Below the pieces are notes generated by a model, which made no database searches, had not been told where the DNA came from, and saw only the letters and a list, made by a program, of their open reading frames with translations. Both the position numbers and the translations under genes were made by a program. From the NCBI GenBank assembly GCA_012317185.1, contig CP048838.1:1302001-1366000 (forward strand): DNA of 64,000 nt, written 5' to 3'. The DNA is from [Clostridium] innocuum. Lineage in GTDB: Bacteria; Bacillota_I; Bacilli_A; Erysipelotrichales; Erysipelotrichaceae. Positions 59,810 through 64,000 of the stretch are shown in pieces (the first letter of the stretch is position 1; every line of letters begins with the position of its first letter).

Positions 59810-60263
59810 TGGATTCCTCTTTTCGGTCTAGTTGGTATTCCTGTACCCATTCATCTAACAATGAATCATCAATTTCTCCATCTTTTGGTTTCAGATGGCT
59901 TTTTTCAACACCTTTTTCTACATAAAAGATACCGGGGGTTGATCCAAAGTCCGGGAAAACAGGTCTGATCAATTCCAGATTTTCCTGTGGAGTTGCTTCC
60001 TCCTCATCAAGGATTACATTATACATGGTAATATCATGATCCTTCAGATATGCAGTCAACATTTCTTCAAAATCCTGACAATAACCACAGTAAGTTTGTG
60101 TTAGCATGACTGCAAATGTATCCTTTCTCTGTACTTTATCTAGCATAGCAGCAAGGGAAATCTTATAGATTTCTCCTCGCTCTGTACTCCGTTTGTAAGA
60201 AGAAGAGGCACAGCCGCAAAGGATAAGTGATAAACTCAACGCTGCTAATATCCATCTTTTCAT
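59802..60263 (-). CDS. thioredoxin-like lipoprotein
   Basis: 153 residues. Lipobox 'LSLILCGC' near residue 18 for membrane anchoring outside. A thioredoxin-like fold follows with the active site CGYC in 'MLTQTYCGYCQDFEEML' near 53-69 and the cis-proline region 'GSTPGIFYVEKG'. It could reduce or form disulfides in exported proteins. The gene starts 25 bases after the stop of the giant surface protein, so they are probably co-transcribed. GGGGG precedes the ATG on the minus strand. Confidence 0.75.
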   Translation of the reverse strand: MKRWILAALSLSLILCGCASSSYKRSTERGEIYKISLAAMLDKVQRKDTFAVMLTQTYCGYCQDFEEMLTAYLKDHDITMYNVILDEEEATPQENLELIRPVFPDFGSTPGIFYVEKGVEKSHLKPKDGEIDDSLLDEWVQEYQLDRKEESNE

Positions 60264-60288
60264 TGCTTTTGCCCCCTTTCCATGACTG

Positions 60289-63200
60289 TTATTTTTTTAA
60301 CTTTGTGCGTTTTTTATTTGTGAACCATGCCGCAGCGCCACCTAATCCGATAATAGCAAGCCATCCTGCATTGTTGGTCGAATCAGAGGTATCTACCGGT
60401 GTGCTTGGATTTGCAATAACCGGTTCTTTATCTTGTCCTACAGGTTTTTGTGGTGTCCCACCCGGAACTGCCGGTTGATCCGGTTTCGTTTGACCGTCTG
60501 GTTTCTCTGTTCCATCATCTGGTTTTTGTGGTGCTATTGGTTTTAGTGTCAATAATGAATTCAACTGTTCGATCACCTTTTCAGCATCCGCTTCACTCAG
60601 ATTTTTATTCTCCATTGCTGTTTTCGCAGCAGCTAAGACATCTGCTATCTTCTTTTGATCTGCTTTACTATATTGCGATTTATCTAGCTTCGATAATACG
60701 TCAAATTGCTTTTTGATTGTTGCAATCTGCTCTTTGGAAGCCCTTCTAGTCAATGCCTTCATCGCATTACTCAAACGATCGATCGTTTCCATGATCTGTT
60801 GATTGGTTTTCGGCTGCAATGTCTTCGCTTCGTGCAATGCGTCTATAAAAACCTTGCGTTCAGCATTATCTACGTAATTGTCCATATTCAACTTTTCTGC
60901 GTAAACGACCGCTTCCTGCAATCTATCAAGATGTAAGGCAACCAGATTGCCGTATACTTCGTCCAGTTGCTTCTTCGCTGCAGCCAGCGCATCTTTGTTT
61001 TGGACAGGGTCCTTAGCAAGAGCTAAAGAATCTTGTACCAGGCTCTTATATGTCTCTGCTGCAGCTCCTGCCTCATATTTGCTAAGATCTACAGCTGCAA
61101 ATGCTTTTATAGCAGTAACATCCTGATTGATCAGATCTGCTTCTGACATGGCTGCTGCCAGTGCCTGATATGCAGCCTTTATTTCATCTTTATCACCATT
61201 CAGATGAGTTTCTGCCTCTGTAATTGCATCCTGCAAATACTTCTCAATATCTGCATTATCATAACCCTCAGCTTGTGTTTTCGCCTCCTGAATCAAAGAT
61301 GTCAGTAAATCCTTATCCTCTGCTCTCACACTGACAGAGATTTCTGCCTTAACATTTTCATTTGCCTGTACGGTGACGGTAGCTGTACCACTACCAACAG
61401 CTGTTACAAGTCCACTGCCATCCACTATCGCAACTTTTTCATTACTGCTCGTCCATGTCAGTAAATCTGTACTATCAGCAGGTGTCAGGGCTGCATGTAT
61501 CTGCTGACTCATTCCCGTTTCCATATCTTTCAGTTCCGTGACATCAAGTTGTATGCCGGTAGCGGGCTTCAAATCACTTACTTCAATTCCATAAACCTGA
61601 ATTTCAGCTGCGGATGCATATGCATTTGGAATATCACCAAGAGCTGACAAAGCAATAAACTTCACGTAGCGTCCCATAGTTCTTTGGAATTTCACTTTAT
61701 TAAAACTGTCTTTTTGCAGTAATTCTGTATCATTATGTGCGAAGCTCCCCTGAACAACCGGCTTGTAGTTTTGACCATCTTCACTTATTTCGATACGATA
61801 CTCAGTGATATCCCCATTCTTACTGCCATCCTGTCTTGGAAGGTAATCCAGTTGCTCGATTGCATAATTTCCACCCAAATCTAGTGTGACAGCTTGTGGA
61901 AGTCTATTTGCACCGGAGTAATCAGAATGCCAGAAGGTATTCTGTTGACCATCAATCAAATTGGTTACAGGACTTTCTCCTGCAGAAGAAGTGGCAGTTG
62001 GCTTTATAGTAGTATGTGGAATCAATGCTTGACTGTCCGGCTGCAATTCATCAGATCCTTTGTATTCGAGTTTGACCATCGCGTTGTGTAGGTCTATGAC
62101 GGCATTATCCACAGCGCTTTGTGATCTCTTATCTGCCATTGCTTTTTCTGCATTCGCTATTGCATCCTGTAGTTTTGTCAAACTTTCCTTTGTGTATAGC
62201 TGTTCTTCTGCTATCGTATCTTTGGCATCCTGTAGCATCTTCTGCAGGTCATCAAGATAAACACCATCTACGACGGTGATACTTACTCTCTTCATCACTT
62301 TTTTTCCTGCATCGTTCACACCTTGGCTACTGACAGTTATATCCGCCTTGCCTGCTTTATTACCTTTAAGTGCAAATGCATAACCATCCGGTGTTATCGT
62401 TTTGATTATTGATATAACACTTGGATCACTGCTCGTTACCTCATAGAAAGGATTTGAAGCATTACCTGGTGTTACACTTGCTTTAAAATCGACAATGCGG
62501 TTTACATTTATCTGTGTTGGATTATTTTTATCCAATACGATATCTTTCACATTCTGTGTGGAGTCTTCGATAAATTGTATTTCATGCAGTGTCAGCATAC
62601 GGTTTTCTTTACCACCTTCAGGAACTGTGTTCGGATCATTGTTTGCGATGGCCTGCCCATTACTTGTCAGTGGTGTAATCGTGATAGAAGTGATCTTACC
62701 AGCATCCTTGGGAATATTAAATTCATAAATATTTTTCGCCTCGGATATAGTACCCAAGTCGACTTTCTGTCCGGCTTCCGTGTGTGCGACCGCTTTTATG
62801 GATGTCATCCTTCCATTACCACTCTCCCTGTTATAAACCTTAAATGATGTAATGCCTCTTGCTTTGTCGAAGGTGAACTTCATATCTGTAGGAAGTTTCA
62901 CATCAGGTGTTAAATCACTGGCACTTCCATAATAATATTTGAATTCGGCATTGTTGCTCAAATTACCATCAAATAATATCTTTTTCCAATCATCTTGCTG
63001 CCACAGGTTTGTTGCCGGCACATTGTTGTTCACATCATTGCTAAATGTTACTGATGGCACTTCATTTTCTGTCAAAATACGTTCTGTATTCGGAAGGGAG
63101 GGATCTTGTGGTGTTTTCAGCGGATTTATTTCCTTCAAACCACTGCTGACATACGTAACCTTTGCCTCTGAATAGAATGCATCTGTGATATTCATATCTT

Positions 63201-64000
63201 TCATAGCAATGAATTCAAAGGTACACAGATCCTGTGTTCCACTGATCATAGTCTGGTTACCGATATCAGAAAATACGACATTCAAATTAAAATCATTTAC
63301 AGAATCTGCTTCCTTCTCCACTTTTTTGCGTGAGAATGCGAACTGTTTCATATTGATCGTAGCAAGAGACGGCTTCGTAGTAATATAATTCAGATCACTG
63401 CTATTGAATGGTAATTGAAATCCTAAGGCGTATACATTTTTCATATTTATGCCATATGCCTTGATACTGAGCTTTTCTCCTTTTTTCACATCGGCTTTAT
63501 CCGCAACGAACTGAATGTTCCCTTCAGGGATACCTGCTGGCTTAGCGATTCCGCCATTCAACTGTGTTGTTGTATATGCTACGTCTAGCGCATCGATATA
63601 GCCGTTATTATTCCAGTCCATATCCTTTACCTGACCCCATGCTGCATCGCCTTTTTCCAAACCAACATAGTTATCGATCTGCGTCAGGTCATTATCATCG
63701 ACAACACCGTCTTTATTTGTATCTCCTGGGAGAATGCCTTCTGTTCCATCTATTTTATATGGCTGCATTTCAGCAGCTGAGAAGAATCCACCTTTTGATT
63801 TACGTGGGACAAGCTTCAGATATCTTGCGCGTACACCTTTCAAATCCACAGTCTTCGTATCACGAACGCTCATATCATTTGAGTATGTCCATTCATCTTG
63901 CACCCCTTCATGAACCAGTGAGTAATCCGTACCGTCTATACTTGCGTAAATATCCATCTGTTGAACAGCTCCGTTTCCCTTATTGTCCTGACGTGGGGTA
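60289..64000 (-). CDS. giant multidomain surface protein, 5' end outside the window
   Basis: About 1236 residues are visible and the frame stays open to the window edge. In order from the N-terminal side: end of a discoidin (F5/8 type C) domain, a type I dockerin ('DTNKDGVVDDNDLTQ', 'DMDWNNNGYIDALDV'), a cohesin-like domain, a further discoidin-like domain, an Ig-like domain, FIVAR helices, a clear F5/8 type C domain ('NLIDGQQNTFWHSDYSG'), a Big_2 domain ('SSNEKVAIVDGSGLVTAVGS') and several FIVAR helices. A Pro-rich stretch and a C-terminal helix with basic tail close it. The end reads 'PVDTSDSTNNAGWLAI', so the sorting motif is not LPXTG. A glycan-degrading enzyme domain is likely upstream, outside the window. 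Confidence 0.85.
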   Translation of the reverse strand, partial: TPRQDNKGNGAVQQMDIYASIDGTDYSLVHEGVQDEWTYSNDMSVRDTKTVDLKGVRARYLKLVPRKSKGGFFSAAEMQPYKIDGTEGILPGDTNKDGVVDDNDLTQIDNYVGLEKGDAAWGQVKDMDWNNNGYIDALDVAYTTTQLNGGIAKPAGIPEGNIQFVADKADVKKGEKLSIKAYGINMKNVYALGFQLPFNSSDLNYITTKPSLATINMKQFAFSRKKVEKEADSVNDFNLNVVFSDIGNQTMISGTQDLCTFEFIAMKDMNITDAFYSEAKVTYVSSGLKEINPLKTPQDPSLPNTERILTENEVPSVTFSNDVNNNVPATNLWQQDDWKKILFDGNLSNNAEFKYYYGSASDLTPDVKLPTDMKFTFDKARGITSFKVYNRESGNGRMTSIKAVAHTEAGQKVDLGTISEAKNIYEFNIPKDAGKITSITITPLTSNGQAIANNDPNTVPEGGKENRMLTLHEIQFIEDSTQNVKDIVLDKNNPTQINVNRIVDFKASVTPGNASNPFYEVTSSDPSVISIIKTITPDGYAFALKGNKAGKADITVSSQGVNDAGKKVMKRVSITVVDGVYLDDLQKMLQDAKDTIAEEQLYTKESLTKLQDAIANAEKAMADKRSQSAVDNAVIDLHNAMVKLEYKGSDELQPDSQALIPHTTIKPTATSSAGESPVTNLIDGQQNTFWHSDYSGANRLPQAVTLDLGGNYAIEQLDYLPRQDGSKNGDITEYRIEISEDGQNYKPVVQGSFAHNDTELLQKDSFNKVKFQRTMGRYVKFIALSALGDIPNAYASAAEIQVYGIEVSDLKPATGIQLDVTELKDMETGMSQQIHAALTPADSTDLLTWTSSNEKVAIVDGSGLVTAVGSGTATVTVQANENVKAEISVSVRAEDKDLLTSLIQEAKTQAEGYDNADIEKYLQDAITEAETHLNGDKDEIKAAYQALAAAMSEADLINQDVTAIKAFAAVDLSKYEAGAAAETYKSLVQDSLALAKDPVQNKDALAAAKKQLDEVYGNLVALHLDRLQEAVVYAEKLNMDNYVDNAERKVFIDALHEAKTLQPKTNQQIMETIDRLSNAMKALTRRASKEQIATIKKQFDVLSKLDKSQYSKADQKKIADVLAAAKTAMENKNLSEADAEKVIEQLNSLLTLKPIAPQKPDDGTEKPDGQTKPDQPAVPGGTPQKPVGQDKEPVIANPSTPVDTSDSTNNAGWLAIIGLGGAAAWFTNKKRTKLKK

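Noticed and set aside
60227..63388. Many + strand frames opposite the giant surface protein
   Set aside because: They are antisense shadows of a long, clearly coding minus-strand gene with recognised domains.

Overview
The window looks like a low-GC Gram-positive gut Firmicute, most likely an Erysipelotrichaceae member of the [Clostridium] innocuum type. The evidence is AGGAGG ribosome-binding sites, a compact tRNA operon, LPXTG-type surface proteins, class C sortase pili and Firmicute-type housekeeping genes. The genus is an inference from gene content only.

Chromosomal left part (1-11,400): the end of a MATE transporter, a TetM-like translational GTPase fused to a NYN nuclease domain, a dGTPase followed closely by a uracil-DNA glycosylase, and a thiol-redox cluster (RclA-like flavoprotein, thioredoxin, and a CcdA-TlpA fusion broken by a one-base frameshift). 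Then come an HxlR regulator, a small cyclic-di-AMP-receptor-like protein, and six tRNAs (Val, Thr, Tyr, Gln, Lys, Gly) read from one strong promoter and closed by a terminator.

Integrative conjugative element, about 11.4-58.2 kb, all genes on the + strand. The left end has a cold-shock-domain protein, ParA, ParB and an HTH protein, then a VirB1-like wall hydrolase, a VirB8-like candidate, SSB and many small overlapping genes, an M41-like membrane protease, a secreted nuclease and an AAA/PD-(D/E)XK protein. The centre has a sortase pilus operon (29.2-35.3 kb) and the type IV secretion core (pilin-like, VirB6-like, VirB3-like and VirB4 proteins; 36.3-41.7 kb). The right part has accessory genes (a TIR protein, a P-loop kinase, a PemK-like protein, an LPD29-like protein), a candidate oriT, a ribbon-helix-helix protein, a HAD nucleotidase, a MobL relaxase, a VirD4 coupling protein, pentapeptide and Ig-like proteins, and a TOPRIM primase-like protein. 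A decayed C-terminal piece of a large serine recombinase lies at the right end. No intact integrase is present in the window, so the element may be immobilised.

The most unusual signal is regulatory. Twenty-one copies of a near-perfect palindrome (core TGGCAA-N-TTGCCA) lie between genes of the element, outside the pilus and T4SS operons. Six of these head a conserved leader of about 195-235 nt with nested, partly covarying stems placed directly before six unrelated accessory genes. A smaller GCGG/CCGC hairpin touching the Shine-Dalgarno site is shared by eight genes. Together they look like an element-wide control system. One model is a KorB-like ParB acting on scattered operators, plus a structured leader RNA that travels with exchangeable cargo cassettes.

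Right flank (58.3-64 kb): one small gene, a gene-poor stretch, then a minus-strand cluster. This has a very large multidomain surface protein (dockerin, cohesin-like, discoidin, FIVAR and Ig-like domains; 5' end outside the window), a thioredoxin-like lipoprotein and a small membrane protein.
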